Assembly: GCA_964531325.1 (NCBI GenBank)
Contig: CAZHCW010000001.1
Span: forward strand, 248,001 to 312,000
DNA from: UTCHB3 sp964531325
GTDB lineage: Bacteria; Bacteroidota; Ignavibacteria; Ignavibacteriales; Ignavibacteriaceae
DNA: 64,000 nt
Direction: 5' to 3'
A program made the position numbers and the translations under genes. Under the pieces are notes generated by a model that was not told the DNA's origin, searched no databases, and saw only the letters and a list, made by a program, of their open reading frames with translations. Below, piece after piece: positions 8,869 through 19,252 of this stretch. Every line of letters begins with the position of its first letter. Positions within the stretch are counted from its first letter, which is position 1.

Positions 8869-10140
8869 ATGAGCGTAACAGTTATTGTTGGCGGGCAATG
8901 GGGCGATGAAGGCAAAGGAAAAATTGTTGACATCCTTAGCGAATCTCACCAAATTGTGGTGCGTTACCAGGGTGGCGCTAACGCCGGCCATACCATCCAG
9001 ATAAAAGATAAAAAATATGTGCTCCATCTTATCCCCTCAGGTATTTTAAGAGATGGAGTAATATGTGTTATCGGGAATGGTGTGGTTATCGACCCTGCCG
9101 CTTTGCTCGATGAAATTAAACTCCTCAAAGAAAATGGTATCTCTGTTGAAGGAAGACTTTTCATTAGCCAGAACGCTCATCTTATTATGCCTTATCACAA
9201 GATCATCGACTCACTAAACGAGAGTGGGAAAACGAAGATCGGCACAACAGGAAAAGGAATTGGTCCCTGCTACATAGATAAATATGCCCGCAAAGGGATC
9301 AGAATAATTGATCTGCTCGATCCGGTAAAACTTGAACGAAAGATCCGTGAAAATCTTGTTGAAAAAAACAACCTCATAACCGACTTTTATAAAAGCGATA
9401 AACTTGATGTTGAAAAGATTGTGGACACCTATCTGGCATTCGATAGAGAGATCGACCCCTACATTAAAGATGTTCCCTCATACTTGAACAAAGCTGTTGC
9501 GGATGGTATCTCAGTGCTTCTCGAAGGAGCCCAGGGTGCCCTGCTTGATGTTGATCATGGAACTTACCCCTATGTTACATCATCAAATCCCACATCAGGT
9601 GGCGCATGCACAGGTACGGGAATTCCACCAACTAAAATAACCGAAGTGTTAGCTATTATTAAAGCATATACCACCCGGGTTGGCGAGGGACCTTTCCCAA
9701 CTGAACTTCTTGATGAAACAGGTGAAAAGTTGAGAGCCAAAGGTTTTGAGTTTGGGGCAACAACCGGAAGACCCCGCAGATGTGGCTGGTTTGATGCTTT
9801 TCTCGTAAGATATTCCGGTATGATTAACGGTACTACCTCTGTTGCACTTACTAAGATGGATGTGCTCGACTCGTTCCCGGAAATAAAAGTTTGTACGGGC
9901 TATAAACATAAAGGTAAACTGCTTAACAACTTCCCCATCGACTGCGATATTCTAAATGAATCAATTCCGGTTTATGAAACTGTTCAAGGTTGGATGTGCG
10001 ACACTTCAAATTGTTTGTCATACGACGATCTCCCGCAAAAGGCAAAAGAATATATCAGTTTTATCTCTGAGAAAGCAGGTATGAATGTTACGATTGTTTC
10101 TGTGGGACCTAATAGAGAACAAACTTTTTTTGTGAATTAA
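8869..10140 (+). CDS. purA: Adenylosuccinate synthetase
   Basis: 423 residues, normal for the family. It joins IMP and aspartate using GTP, the first committed step to AMP. Visible motifs are the N-terminal P-loop GGQWGDEGKGK (about 8-18), the IMP site GNGVVIDP, the TTGKGIGPCY loop (about 125-135), ATTGRPRRCGW (about 297-307), TKMDVLD for guanine binding, and a C-terminal VGPNREQT. All key regions are present. The start has no clear Shine-Dalgarno site, in contrast to the strong sites in the virion cassette further right. Confidence 0.98.
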   Translation: MSVTVIVGGQWGDEGKGKIVDILSESHQIVVRYQGGANAGHTIQIKDKKYVLHLIPSGILRDGVICVIGNGVVIDPAALLDEIKLLKENGISVEGRLFISQNAHLIMPYHKIIDSLNESGKTKIGTTGKGIGPCYIDKYARKGIRIIDLLDPVKLERKIRENLVEKNNLITDFYKSDKLDVEKIVDTYLAFDREIDPYIKDVPSYLNKAVADGISVLLEGAQGALLDVDHGTYPYVTSSNPTSGGACTGTGIPPTKITEVLAIIKAYTTRVGEGPFPTELLDETGEKLRAKGFEFGATTGRPRRCGWFDAFLVRYSGMINGTTSVALTKMDVLDSFPEIKVCTGYKHKGKLLNNFPIDCDILNESIPVYETVQGWMCDTSNCLSYDDLPQKAKEYISFISEKAGMNVTIVSVGPNREQTFFVN

Positions 10141-10224
10141 TGTCGCATTAAATTTACATTTCTTTCTACCCCGGCTTCACTTATGTTTGGGTTACAAAAT
10201 TTCTATAATTTTTCGGAGTAACCA

Positions 10225-11451
10225 GTGAAAATGTCAGGTGGACCGGCAACTGCAAATATTAAGATTGCTCTTATTTTTGCGGCACTGCTCATTGCCGGCG
10301 GCACTTTGTATTACACCCACACGATTGTCCAAAAACTACAAGCCCGTGAAAGACAAATCGTTCAACTTTATGCAAATACTCTTGAGTATATTGCCAATTC
10401 TGAAGATAACACCGATCTTACTTTCCTCCTCGAAAATATTATTCAGCCGATCGATTTTGAAGTTATTCTCTCCGATGCTAATGATGAAGTTGATTTCACA
10501 GGCGCTTCAAATTTTAGAAATGTTAAATTTGATTCAACTGCTTCAAATGAAAAATTGAAAGCTTTTTTTGCAAAAAAACTTGAGTTGATGGATGATATCA
10601 ATTCGCCTATTCTTGTTAAACATGTGATGGGGAACGATACGCTGGTACTCAATAAGATTCATTTTGGCGAATCCACACTTGTTACTCAACTTAAATATTT
10701 CCCCTATGTACAGATGTTCATTGCGTTCCTGTTTGTACTTACTGCTTATATAGGGTTTAGCCAAATAAAAAGGAGTGAACAAAGCAATATTTGGGTAGGT
10801 ATGGCGAAAGAAACAGCCCACCAGTTTGGAACTCCCCTTACAAGTCTCATGGGGTGGATTGAACTTCTAAAAATAAATTTCAAAGATCCTGATAAAGTTC
10901 TCGACACCGCCGAAGAGATCAATAATGATGTGCAAAAACTTAGCAGAATAACAAACCGGTTCTCAAAAATAGGGTCGAAGGCGGAACTTAAAAATGAGAA
11001 CCTTTACGACAGCCTCCAAGAAATTTACCAGTATTTTACGCGACGCTTGCCACGCCTTGGCAAAAAGGTAGAACTTACTCTTGAGGGTGACTTAAATGCT
11101 GAAGGTATGATAAACAAAGAACTGTTTGGATGGGTGATCGAAAATCTTGTTAAAAACGCTCTGGATGCCATCGATCATGATGCAGGCAAAATTTCGATAA
11201 AAATCGCTCAAGTGAAATCAAAAGTTGAAATAGAGGTTAGCGATAACGGAAAAGGTATCGACCTTAAAAGGAGAAAAGATGTCTTCCGACCCGGATATAG
11301 CACAAAAAAACGGGGATGGGGCTTGGGGCTAAGCCTCTCTAAAAGAATTATTGAAGAATATCACTCCGGGAAAATATTTGTGAGTAATTCAACCCCGGGA
11401 GAAGGAACTACTTTTAGAATTATAATCGATTCTCCACATTCTACCGGTTAA
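10225..11451 (+). CDS. Membrane sensor histidine kinase with a variant H-box
   Basis: 408 residues. A membrane anchor at about 12-34, an extracytoplasmic sensor of about 120 residues and a second membrane segment at about 160-180 precede the kinase core. The phospho-acceptor is His199 in AKETAHQFGTPLTSL, where the usual H-E-(L/I)-R is H-Q-F-G. The ATPase domain shows N (NLVKNALDA), G1 (DNGKGID) and G2 (GWGLGLSLSKRI) boxes. The GTG at 10225 is chosen because CGGAG stands 6 bases before it; an ATG follows two codons later. No response regulator is adjacent. Its stop overlaps by 4 bp the end of the convergent hybrid kinase. Confidence 0.9.
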   Translation: MKMSGGPATANIKIALIFAALLIAGGTLYYTHTIVQKLQARERQIVQLYANTLEYIANSEDNTDLTFLLENIIQPIDFEVILSDANDEVDFTGASNFRNVKFDSTASNEKLKAFFAKKLELMDDINSPILVKHVMGNDTLVLNKIHFGESTLVTQLKYFPYVQMFIAFLFVLTAYIGFSQIKRSEQSNIWVGMAKETAHQFGTPLTSLMGWIELLKINFKDPDKVLDTAEEINNDVQKLSRITNRFSKIGSKAELKNENLYDSLQEIYQYFTRRLPRLGKKVELTLEGDLNAEGMINKELFGWVIENLVKNALDAIDHDAGKISIKIAQVKSKVEIEVSDNGKGIDLKRRKDVFRPGYSTKKRGWGLGLSLSKRIIEEYHSGKIFVSNSTPGEGTTFRIIIDSPHSTG

Positions 11452-14400
11452 ACTAAATTTTGTGAAATCGAATTAACAAAATCTTCCCTTTTGAATGGTT
11501 TCACAATAAATCCATCAAAGCCCGATTCGATAAACCGTTGTTCATCCCCGGGCAGGGTGAATGCAGTTACGGCAACCACAGGAGTTTTCTTGTAAACTTC
11601 AAATTCCCGCAGTTTTTTAGTTACCTCAATCCCGTTCATTCCACCCGGAAGGTTGATATCCATAATTATCAAATCAAATTTCTCAGATTCCAAAATCGCA
11701 AGTGCCTCTTCACCATCATGACAGATAACTACATAATAGTTCCTGATTAAATACATCTTCATCAAGTTTGCACCCACGAGATCATCCTCAACTATTAACA
11801 CCTTCTTTTTATCCGATGTATTAAGATCATCATCTTCAAGACGATCTTTTGTTTCGTAAATAAAATCGATTGTGAAAACTGACCCGATACCCTCTCTGCT
11901 CTCAACTGAAATTTCACCCGCCATCAGCTCAACAAATTTTCTGGCGATAGTCAGCCCCAGACCTGCACCCTCATATTTTCTGCCGGCACCTTCACTCGCC
12001 TGCCTGAAGGGTTCAAAAATCTGGTCAATTTTGTTCTCGGGAATACCAATCCCCGAATCTATTACCTTTATTGACGCCATCCTCTGTTTGCCCGATCCAT
12101 CAATAGTCGTCACTATTTTTACAAAACCACGATCGGTGTATTTTATGGCATTGTTAACCAGATTTCTGACTACCTGTAGCAATAGTTTATCATCGATCAA
12201 AGCAGAAACGGGTGTTTCACATAATTGAAGATCAAGTTGCAAACCAACAGCTTCGGCAGCCTCTTTATATTCATCATAAACTTTATTTGCTATAAGATTC
12301 AGATCACCTACTGCAAAGAGCATGTCAGTTCTGCTTGATTCAAGATTGGACAGATCTAATATGGAATTTAGAGTATCTCTTAGTCTCTCGCCTCCTCTGA
12401 GTATTGAATTAAGCATTTCTAACGCCGATTCATCCTCGGCTTCATCAATTAATATCTCTGCATACCCCATTATATTAATCAGTGGCGTCCTCAATTCATG
12501 ACTCATGTTGGCAAGGAAAGTCGATTTTAGATGGTTCATCGCCTCGGCTTTTTCTTTTGCCTCGTTAAGTTCGGCTTCCCTTCTTTTTAATTCTGTAATG
12601 TCCCTGAAAATACTCAAAACAAGCGGCTCACCTTCGTTATTCTCCATAAAACGACTTAGAATGTTCACCCAAACCGTTTCGCCATTTGTTAGATGAAGCA
12701 GCGATTCTTTGTAAAGGGGTATTTGCCGTGAGGTGAATCGCTCCCGGTATCTCGCCAGAGACCCTGTATGCATCTCTTCTCTTAAAAATGTTGTAAACAA
12801 TTTTCCGGTTAATTTATCCTTCGGTAATCCAAACAATTTTGCATATGCCTCGTTTACCATCACGATCACACCATTGGAATCTGTGAGACGCATTGCATCC
12901 ATCGAATTTTCCCACAAAGTGTAAAACTTCTTCTCTCTCTGAATAATGTCGTTTTGCATCTGTCTGTCGAGTGTAATATCATCTTTAACACCAAGATAAC
13001 CGGTGATTATTCCGTGGGAATCTTTAATCGGCGATATGGTGGCAGATTCCCAGAAAAGTTCGCCATTTTTCTTTTTGTTGTGGAATATACCTTTCCACAT
13101 ACCCCCTGCTGAAAGTGTTTCCCACATCTGTTTATATTCGATGGCACTCGTCTCACCTGACTTTAACACACTCGGGTTCTGGTTCCTTACTTCTTCAAAA
13201 GAGTATCCTGTAACTTCAATAAACTTTGGATTAACATATCTTATTTTCCCCTGAAGATCGGTGATAACAATCGATGCCGAACTTTGCTGCACTGCCAAAA
13301 GTAAATACTGATTTTCCATCTCCGCAACATTTTTGCTTAGAAGGTTTTTAATCGACTCTGCATATAAGGCAAAATGATCCAGATCACTTTCATCGTAGTC
13401 GGTGAAAGATAAAACTCCGAGGGCGATTGCGGGATGAGAATGACCGGTGAGCGGAAACCCGAGAAAATGCCCCGTTACTGTTCTGCCGCCTCTCCTGAAT
13501 TCTTTCGACAATCTGTAAGGTTTCGTTTCACTAAAAAGTTCAGCCCATTCAGCTTTAACATGATTTGAATTAAATTCATCATATCTGAAAGCACTGCTTA
13601 GAAGAACCTCATCTTTGTGATGTGTTACAAGAATTTCTTTTTCGTCATAATAAATTGCAACCGCTTCGGCAGCTTCAGTAACAAGAATAGTCTCCCCGGT
13701 AATTTCACTCAGTAATTCAAGATTGTTAGCTGAGGTATTCTCCCTTAACCGAAGCATCGATTCCAGACGGAGCCTGTTTAACCTTTTTATCCGTTCACTT
13801 TTCTTCTGATCGGTTATATCTCTGAAAATATAGACTATAAAACTTTTTGTTTCAAGTAGAACCATACTAACCGATATTTGGAAGTAGAGCCGTGAAACAC
13901 CATTAACAAGAGCTTCTGTTGAATGTGAAAAAACATCTCCCCTCTCAACCACATGATACATCCTGTTTTCGATATCCTTTGGAATTTTAATAATCTTATT
14001 TAATTCCTGGTTAATTTTCGGCTTAATGTTTAACATCTTCTCTGCAGCCAGATTGCTTTCCAACACTTTTTTGGAGACGGGATCAATCAACAGAATTCCT
14101 TCAGGGGAATGATCAAAAAGATAACGGTAGCGCTGTTGAGCTTCCCTGGCAGCTGCCTCAAACATTCTCTTTTCTGTGATGTTTTCAAACGAACAATAAT
14201 GATTCTCCCCGGTAATCCCCTTCTTAACCTTTATTCGCACATGGATAATTTCATTATTATATCTTCTAAACTTCACCTCGGTTTCTGACTCTGTATCCTG
14301 TTCAAAATAGAGAGCAAAAGTCATCTTCCCGTCGTTATCCATAAAATCCGAGATATTCTTCTCCTGATAAGATGTTTTGTCACCACCAAAGAGGTTTATA

Positions 14401-15437
14401 AACTCATCATTACAATCGATTATTTTTCCTTCTTTGTCCAATATTGCATAAGGAACAGGTGCATTCTCAAACATGCTTTTCAGTTTAAGTTTATCTACCG
14501 ACATAATTTGAAAAGTACGCGCCTGTAGATTCAGAGAACCCAAAATAAACAATGAAATTGCCGATATTACCGAGAGGAACAAATTTGAATCGATTACTGC
14601 AGTTTTATATTCGGCTTCCCTGAATGCATACATACCAAGGTTCTCAATTAATACTCCGTTAACTAAAAATGCCAGTCCAAGAAGCAAATAAAAATTTGTC
14701 TGTACTTTAAAACGGAATAGCGACCAGACAAGTGCGGGTAAACTGAGATATTTAAAGAGAAATTCCCTCTGCTCACTCTCTTGCAACTGCGCAGCCATTG
14801 TTACACCCACCAGATAAAATGCCACAAGAAAACCTTCTATAAGTTTACCAGGCGGGATATTAACAATGTTAAGCCTGATACCGCGGTTGAAGAGTGTGAA
14901 AATCGCAGGGGTTGTAAGCAGAATACCACTCCATTCTGCAAGACTCCACAACATCATAATCTGAAATGAGTCGATTGCCTTGTCGAGCAACAGATAAATA
15001 GTCACCGCACCAATAATAGCGGCAAGTGTACTTTTTATCAAGCTGCTAACTACAAAAAGAAGAATATCTAAAAGCCTGTCAAGATATATTAAAGTAGGGC
15101 AATATTTTGATAAAAATATAAATTGAAGAAATGAGGTGAAAATGTTGGAAAAGGCATACAGACCGGCCGTCACCAAAGGAATACCGATCATAAGATGGGG
15201 AATTATATGAGCTATGGTTGCCAGTAGATAAACTACCGGGTGATCACTCTTTTTAAAATAATAGAGTGCTGCAAGCAATACACCACTCGATGGCCAAAAT
15301 GGAGCAATCTTTTCAGTTTCAAAACTGAAATATTGACCTCCGGCCACCATGGCAAAGTATAATACAAAAAAGAGAGCCAGACTGATTTTATTGCTGCGAG
15401 AATTTTCTAAATAATCCTCTGAAAGAACCTTGCCCAT
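11448..15437 (-). CDS. Hybrid sensor histidine kinase: MASE1, several PAS, HisKA, HATPase, receiver
   Basis: 1329 residues. The N-terminus is an 8-helix-type MASE1 membrane sensor (about 15-305, containing APFWPSSGVLLAALYY). A PAS domain (about 320-430) and a second (about 435-550) follow, then a GAF-like stretch with LVTEAAEAVAIYYDE (about 560-690), then two more PAS domains (about 700-825 and 830-945). The kinase core has the phospho-acceptor around His980 (NMSHELRTPL) and an HATPase with GAGLGLTIARKF. The C-terminal receiver has its acceptor aspartate in LIIMDINLPGG and a lysine in IVKPFK. It autophosphorylates and relays to its own receiver; output and signal are unknown. It probably stands alone. 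Confidence 0.93.
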   Translation of the reverse strand: MGKVLSEDYLENSRSNKISLALFFVLYFAMVAGGQYFSFETEKIAPFWPSSGVLLAALYYFKKSDHPVVYLLATIAHIIPHLMIGIPLVTAGLYAFSNIFTSFLQFIFLSKYCPTLIYLDRLLDILLFVVSSLIKSTLAAIIGAVTIYLLLDKAIDSFQIMMLWSLAEWSGILLTTPAIFTLFNRGIRLNIVNIPPGKLIEGFLVAFYLVGVTMAAQLQESEQREFLFKYLSLPALVWSLFRFKVQTNFYLLLGLAFLVNGVLIENLGMYAFREAEYKTAVIDSNLFLSVISAISLFILGSLNLQARTFQIMSVDKLKLKSMFENAPVPYAILDKEGKIIDCNDEFINLFGGDKTSYQEKNISDFMDNDGKMTFALYFEQDTESETEVKFRRYNNEIIHVRIKVKKGITGENHYCSFENITEKRMFEAAAREAQQRYRYLFDHSPEGILLIDPVSKKVLESNLAAEKMLNIKPKINQELNKIIKIPKDIENRMYHVVERGDVFSHSTEALVNGVSRLYFQISVSMVLLETKSFIVYIFRDITDQKKSERIKRLNRLRLESMLRLRENTSANNLELLSEITGETILVTEAAEAVAIYYDEKEILVTHHKDEVLLSSAFRYDEFNSNHVKAEWAELFSETKPYRLSKEFRRGGRTVTGHFLGFPLTGHSHPAIALGVLSFTDYDESDLDHFALYAESIKNLLSKNVAEMENQYLLLAVQQSSASIVITDLQGKIRYVNPKFIEVTGYSFEEVRNQNPSVLKSGETSAIEYKQMWETLSAGGMWKGIFHNKKKNGELFWESATISPIKDSHGIITGYLGVKDDITLDRQMQNDIIQREKKFYTLWENSMDAMRLTDSNGVIVMVNEAYAKLFGLPKDKLTGKLFTTFLREEMHTGSLARYRERFTSRQIPLYKESLLHLTNGETVWVNILSRFMENNEGEPLVLSIFRDITELKRREAELNEAKEKAEAMNHLKSTFLANMSHELRTPLINIMGYAEILIDEAEDESALEMLNSILRGGERLRDTLNSILDLSNLESSRTDMLFAVGDLNLIANKVYDEYKEAAEAVGLQLDLQLCETPVSALIDDKLLLQVVRNLVNNAIKYTDRGFVKIVTTIDGSGKQRMASIKVIDSGIGIPENKIDQIFEPFRQASEGAGRKYEGAGLGLTIARKFVELMAGEISVESREGIGSVFTIDFIYETKDRLEDDDLNTSDKKKVLIVEDDLVGANLMKMYLIRNYYVVICHDGEEALAILESEKFDLIIMDINLPGGMNGIEVTKKLREFEVYKKTPVVAVTAFTLPGDEQRFIESGFDGFIVKPFKREDFVNSISQNLV

Positions 15438-15525
15438 CTATTGAATGCCTTACAAAAAAAAAGGGGTGAATATTTTACACTAAAATAACATTTTTTTTTG
15501 TCTTGGCATTAAATAATTTTTAAGG

Positions 15526-16428
15526 CTAACCTTTGTTCCGCAGAAAAGTCGAAATGGGCACATCATAAGGTTGAGAAGTTTTAACAAGATTGTAATCTAT
15601 CCCGCTGTTAAGACAGCCCGATTTTATTATACTCAGGAATTCCTCAAATGCTTCTCTGTATGCTTTGGCAATCTGCTGTGGCTGGGTTGACATCTCTGCC
15701 CCAGTTTCCATATCCTTAAATATGGCATCCCTTGAAAAATCAAAACTTCTTTCAATCGGGTCGATCAACTGAAACACCACTACACGGCTTTTTGTTATTG
15801 CTAATTTTCTGATAGAATCGAGAATCTTGTCGGCATCTTCAAAAAAATCGGAGATAACAATAATCATTCCTCTTCGTGAAATTTTATCTGCAATCCCGGC
15901 AACTGAGCTTGCTGTATCAGAAACACCGGAACCCTGAGCAGATGCAAGTGCCTTCATTATCTCATCAAGATAAATTCTCGAAGCTTTTGGTGGCAAAATC
16001 TTGTTGATCTTGTCTCCATAAAGATATAATCCGGCTGCATCATTCTGTTTTATCAACATAAAAGCAAGCACAGATGCAAGCACCTTTCCATATTCAAGTT
16101 TGGAGACATTATTCCCCGAGGCAAAATTCATCGAGCCACTGATATCAAGCAGGATATGTGCTTTTAGATTTGTCTCTTCTTCATATTGTTTAATAAAATA
16201 GCGGTCGGTTTTTCCATATATCTTCCAGTCGATATCCTTAAGGGAATCACCTTGAATATATGGGCGATGTTGGGAAAATTCGATGCTGAATCCATGGTAG
16301 GGGCTTCGGTGTAAACCAAGCATGAAGCCCTCTACCACAAATCTGGTTTTAATGTCCAATGAGGCGAGTTTAGAAACTACAAAAGGATCAAGATATTTCC
16401 TGTAATCCTCGTTCCCTTTTACCACCAT
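15526..16428 (-). CDS. DUF58-family protein with vWA-like MIDAS motif
   Basis: 300 residues. The family signature GDSLKDIDWKIYGKTDRYFI lies at about 75-95. A vWA-type fold follows, with the metal-site motif LDISGSMNF at about 113-121. DUF58 proteins usually work with MoxR AAA ATPases, possibly in assembling metal or membrane complexes. No moxR gene is visible beside it; the upstream neighbour is a TPR lipoprotein whose stop codon abuts this start (TAA then ATG). The two therefore form an operon. Confidence 0.88.
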   Translation of the reverse strand: MVVKGNEDYRKYLDPFVVSKLASLDIKTRFVVEGFMLGLHRSPYHGFSIEFSQHRPYIQGDSLKDIDWKIYGKTDRYFIKQYEEETNLKAHILLDISGSMNFASGNNVSKLEYGKVLASVLAFMLIKQNDAAGLYLYGDKINKILPPKASRIYLDEIMKALASAQGSGVSDTASSVAGIADKISRRGMIIVISDFFEDADKILDSIRKLAITKSRVVVFQLIDPIERSFDFSRDAIFKDMETGAEMSTQPQQIAKAYREAFEEFLSIIKSGCLNSGIDYNLVKTSQPYDVPISTFLRNKG

Positions 16429-16974
16429 TTAAGGGTGAACAAACTCTTTCGCTGCGGGCTTTTCGCCTTGCTTTTTCTCTTGTTCTTTCAGTTTTTCGTT
16501 TAATATCTCTTCAGGGCTTTTACCAAGAATTTCCATATCCTGTTTTGCTATTGCTGTAAGTTCATGATCAGGGAAATTTTTAATCAGCAGATTATAGTTT
16601 TCCGTGGCATTTTTAACATCGTTTAATTCGTTACCGTAGATAAATCCTGAATTGAATAACGAAACCGGTGCATATTCCGATTTTGGGTATTTCTCAAACA
16701 CGATCTTGTAATATTCAACAGCTTTCAACTTCTCTTTTGAAGTTTCGGCTACTTCCGGCATTCTGTAAAGATTTCCCAAATTGTAATAGGCAACTACAAG
16801 ACTGTCACTTTCCGGCATCTCGGCTATCATAGTTTCGTAAACTTTTATTGCATCTTTATATTTTTTTGTTTCGATCAATTTTTGCGCTTCAGAGAGATAT
16901 TTCCCCGGATCCTTGCCACATCCTGTAAGCAATAATACCATCAACAAGGTGGATATTAACGATAATTTTTTCAT
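16429..16974 (-). CDS. TPR-repeat lipoprotein
   Basis: 181 residues. A lipoprotein signal peptide ends in LLLTGCGK, with lipidated Cys at about residue 19. Three to four tetratricopeptide-like repeats follow at about 25-150 (KYLSEAQKLIETKKYKDAI and similar). The lysine/glutamate-rich tail (EKLKEQEKKQGEKP) is probably disordered. It resembles BamD/YfgM-type outer-membrane-linked adaptors, but it is short and context does not point to BamD. It is co-transcribed with the DUF58 gene. Confidence 0.8.
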   Translation of the reverse strand: MKKLSLISTLLMVLLLTGCGKDPGKYLSEAQKLIETKKYKDAIKVYETMIAEMPESDSLVVAYYNLGNLYRMPEVAETSKEKLKAVEYYKIVFEKYPKSEYAPVSLFNSGFIYGNELNDVKNATENYNLLIKNFPDHELTAIAKQDMEILGKSPEEILNEKLKEQEKKQGEKPAAKEFVHP

Positions 16975-17177
16975 TTTATTCTCAATTTTTTACTACATAT
17001 TAAAAAATAATCCATTTATAAATCTAATCACCCGATATTTCAAAAAAAAGATAATTATCCATCATTGTGGCTTAAAACACGCAGTGGGATCCACTATCGG
17101 AAAACAATCTTATTAAACCACAGAGCACACAGAGAAGATGAACCGGTGAATAATTATTGGATTATTGGATTACTGCA

Positions 17178-18083
17178 TTAGAAAAGTAATTCGTAGGAGA
17201 TATAACCCAATATTGCAAATAAAGCCACAACAAGAAGATACATGCCCCAGATAATCAAATTATGCATGTCGTGCTCTTTATGTATCGGGTTTTTATCGAT
17301 GTAACCAAGTGGAAGGTCTTTACATCCTGAAACAGAGAATAATTGAAGAGTAATGTTGTCGTGACCACCTTTGGCATTTGCTGCATCAACAAGCAGTTGG
17401 GCGGCTTTTTCTAAAGAGTTTTTTTTGATTATACTTTTTATCTCCCTCTCTGTCACTTCATTCGTGAGACCATCTGTACATAGCAGGAGGATGTCACCAT
17501 TATAGAGTTGAACAGTATTGGAAACTTCAGCGGTCGCCGATGATCGGGGCCCTAAGGCCTTGGTAATGATATGTTTCTGTTCATGATGAGCGGCTTTTGA
17601 AGCTTTAATCTGTTTTTTCTCAACCATTGTCTGAACAAGTGAATGATCTTTTGTCAGTTGGTATAAACGCCTGTTTCTGAAGAGATATATCCTGCTGTCG
17701 CCAAGATGTGCGACTACAAGCTGATCGTCAATGACAAGTGCCGCAACGGCAGTGGAACCCATTCCATCAAATCCTGAGGTTTCTGCGGCAATCTGCCTGA
17801 TTTTGGCGTTCGCCCTTGCAAATGCCGATTGTAATTCCTTGTAAGGAGTATAAAATTCAGGAACACTTTCGAAATGCACCAGAATAGTATCTACAGAAGT
17901 TTTTGATGCGAGTTCACCCCCAGCCGAGCCTCCCATTCCATCGCAGACAACAAAAATAGAACCAAAGTCGCCAGAGAGATAACCGAATGAATCCTCATTC
18001 CTCTCTCTCGCTTTTCCTGAATCACTTATGGCAACGGTTTCAATCCGGATATCTATTCTCGTCCGGTTTAGCTTTTCTGACAT
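17178..18083 (-). CDS. PP2C-type serine/threonine phosphatase with C-terminal membrane anchor
   Basis: 301 residues. Metal-binding and catalytic motifs are intact: SGKARERNEDS near the N-terminus, VVCDGMGGSAGGE (about 40-52), VAHLGDSRIYL (about 118-128), LLLCTDGLTN (about 200-209) and GGHDNITL (about 237-244). A single membrane helix at the C-terminus (about 277-298) tethers it, as in bacterial Stp/PrpC relatives. It removes phosphate from Ser/Thr residues. No Hanks-type kinase gene is adjacent, so its partner lies elsewhere. Probably monocistronic. Confidence 0.92.
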   Translation of the reverse strand: MSEKLNRTRIDIRIETVAISDSGKARERNEDSFGYLSGDFGSIFVVCDGMGGSAGGELASKTSVDTILVHFESVPEFYTPYKELQSAFARANAKIRQIAAETSGFDGMGSTAVAALVIDDQLVVAHLGDSRIYLFRNRRLYQLTKDHSLVQTMVEKKQIKASKAAHHEQKHIITKALGPRSSATAEVSNTVQLYNGDILLLCTDGLTNEVTEREIKSIIKKNSLEKAAQLLVDAANAKGGHDNITLQLFSVSGCKDLPLGYIDKNPIHKEHDMHNLIIWGMYLLVVALFAILGYISYELLF

Positions 18084-18300
18084 TTGTGCTTTTATTGTGT
18101 CTCTCGTTATCTAAAGTTTTCTCTTTTCGAGTTTTAAATTAGGAAAAATTTTTCAACTCATAAGTACTTGTGATCAAAGAATTTTGAATTTAGTAAAAGA
18201 AAAGCTTAAATTTAGTTGCGGCATCACAAAAATTTGCAAAATAAGTTAATATGTAAATTTGAAGGAAGCCATTACAGAATTTTTACCGGAGTATCAGAGA

Positions 18301-19251
18301 ATGAATATAACTTTTAAGTTGACCGTTCTTTTTGTAACGCTCATCTTGAATTCAACTTTCGCACAGAATGGCGATACTACGACCTATATTTATCCTCCAC
18401 CAATTGCCGTGAAGGATTCTTCTGCAAAATCAATCCCTGAATTACCTGTTCAACGAGCCCAAACCCGTGATCTTTTTACTGTTGTGTTATACTCATCCAC
18501 CACTGAAGAAGATGCAAGAAGCAGAGCTAAAGTCCTCGCTTCAGACGGTTACGACCTTAAACTCTTCCATGAACCTTCCGTTAAAAAAACCAGATATAAA
18601 GTAACCGCAGGCTTCTTCAAAAAACGACTTGATGCCGAGCTCCTGAAAAGAACTTTAATCGACAAAATGAAAAATAAAAAACTTTGGGTTAAGCAGATTG
18701 ATTTCGGAATGACCGAACTTGTTCTCAAACCGGTAAAACTGAAGAAAAAGAACGATTATCAAACCTCCGACGGAGGTTACAGCAGGTATCATCTAAACGA
18801 CATGGCCCTTACTTCACTTCTTAACACCGGCACTTCTATAATTATTTACGGACTGGCAGGAAACAGTAGTGGATTAAAAAGTTTGGTAAGCAACACAATT
18901 CCCTTTGTACACACTTCTCTTGATAGAAGTGGAAATGTTACAAATGCATCACTTTCGGTAGATTTCCCCATAAATTTTGATCAATACAAACGATTTTTCT
19001 TCTCTTTCAGAGCAGGTGCAAATTATTCAGTGTCAAAGGTTCCTGTGTTGATATCTGTTCCTGATAGAAAACACATCAACAAAATCGGGAATTATCTAAA
19101 ATCAGAAAAAGGACTTGATATGAATCAGGCTGCCAAAGCTGCCTCGGCTCTTGAAAAAGTTCAACGACAATTAGTATTCAAAGATTTCAGAATATTCCTC
19201 ACTCCACTCGATGGAACCTGGTTCATAACCGGATTGGAAGAGATTAAATAG
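18301..19251 (+). CDS. Exported SPOR-like domain protein
   Basis: The ATG at 18301 is preferred over an upstream in-frame start because it begins a clean signal peptide (TVLFVTLILNSTFAQ) and has GGAG 9 bases before it. That gives 316 residues. A SPOR-like segment at about 50-110 (DLFTVVLYSSTTEEDARSRA to GFFKKRLDAELLKRTL) could bind denuded peptidoglycan. The rest, about 200 residues, contains hydrophobic beta-like strands and no known domain. It converges on the TIGR02757 gene with a 1-base gap. Confidence 0.75.
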   Translation: MNITFKLTVLFVTLILNSTFAQNGDTTTYIYPPPIAVKDSSAKSIPELPVQRAQTRDLFTVVLYSSTTEEDARSRAKVLASDGYDLKLFHEPSVKKTRYKVTAGFFKKRLDAELLKRTLIDKMKNKKLWVKQIDFGMTELVLKPVKLKKKNDYQTSDGGYSRYHLNDMALTSLLNTGTSIIIYGLAGNSSGLKSLVSNTIPFVHTSLDRSGNVTNASLSVDFPINFDQYKRFFFSFRAGANYSVSKVPVLISVPDRKHINKIGNYLKSEKGLDMNQAAKAASALEKVQRQLVFKDFRIFLTPLDGTWFITGLEEIK

Positions 19252-19252
19252 T

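Noticed and set aside
17120..17145. CACAGAG micro-repeat near the PP2C gene
   Set aside because: Only two units and no octamer register; too short to call.
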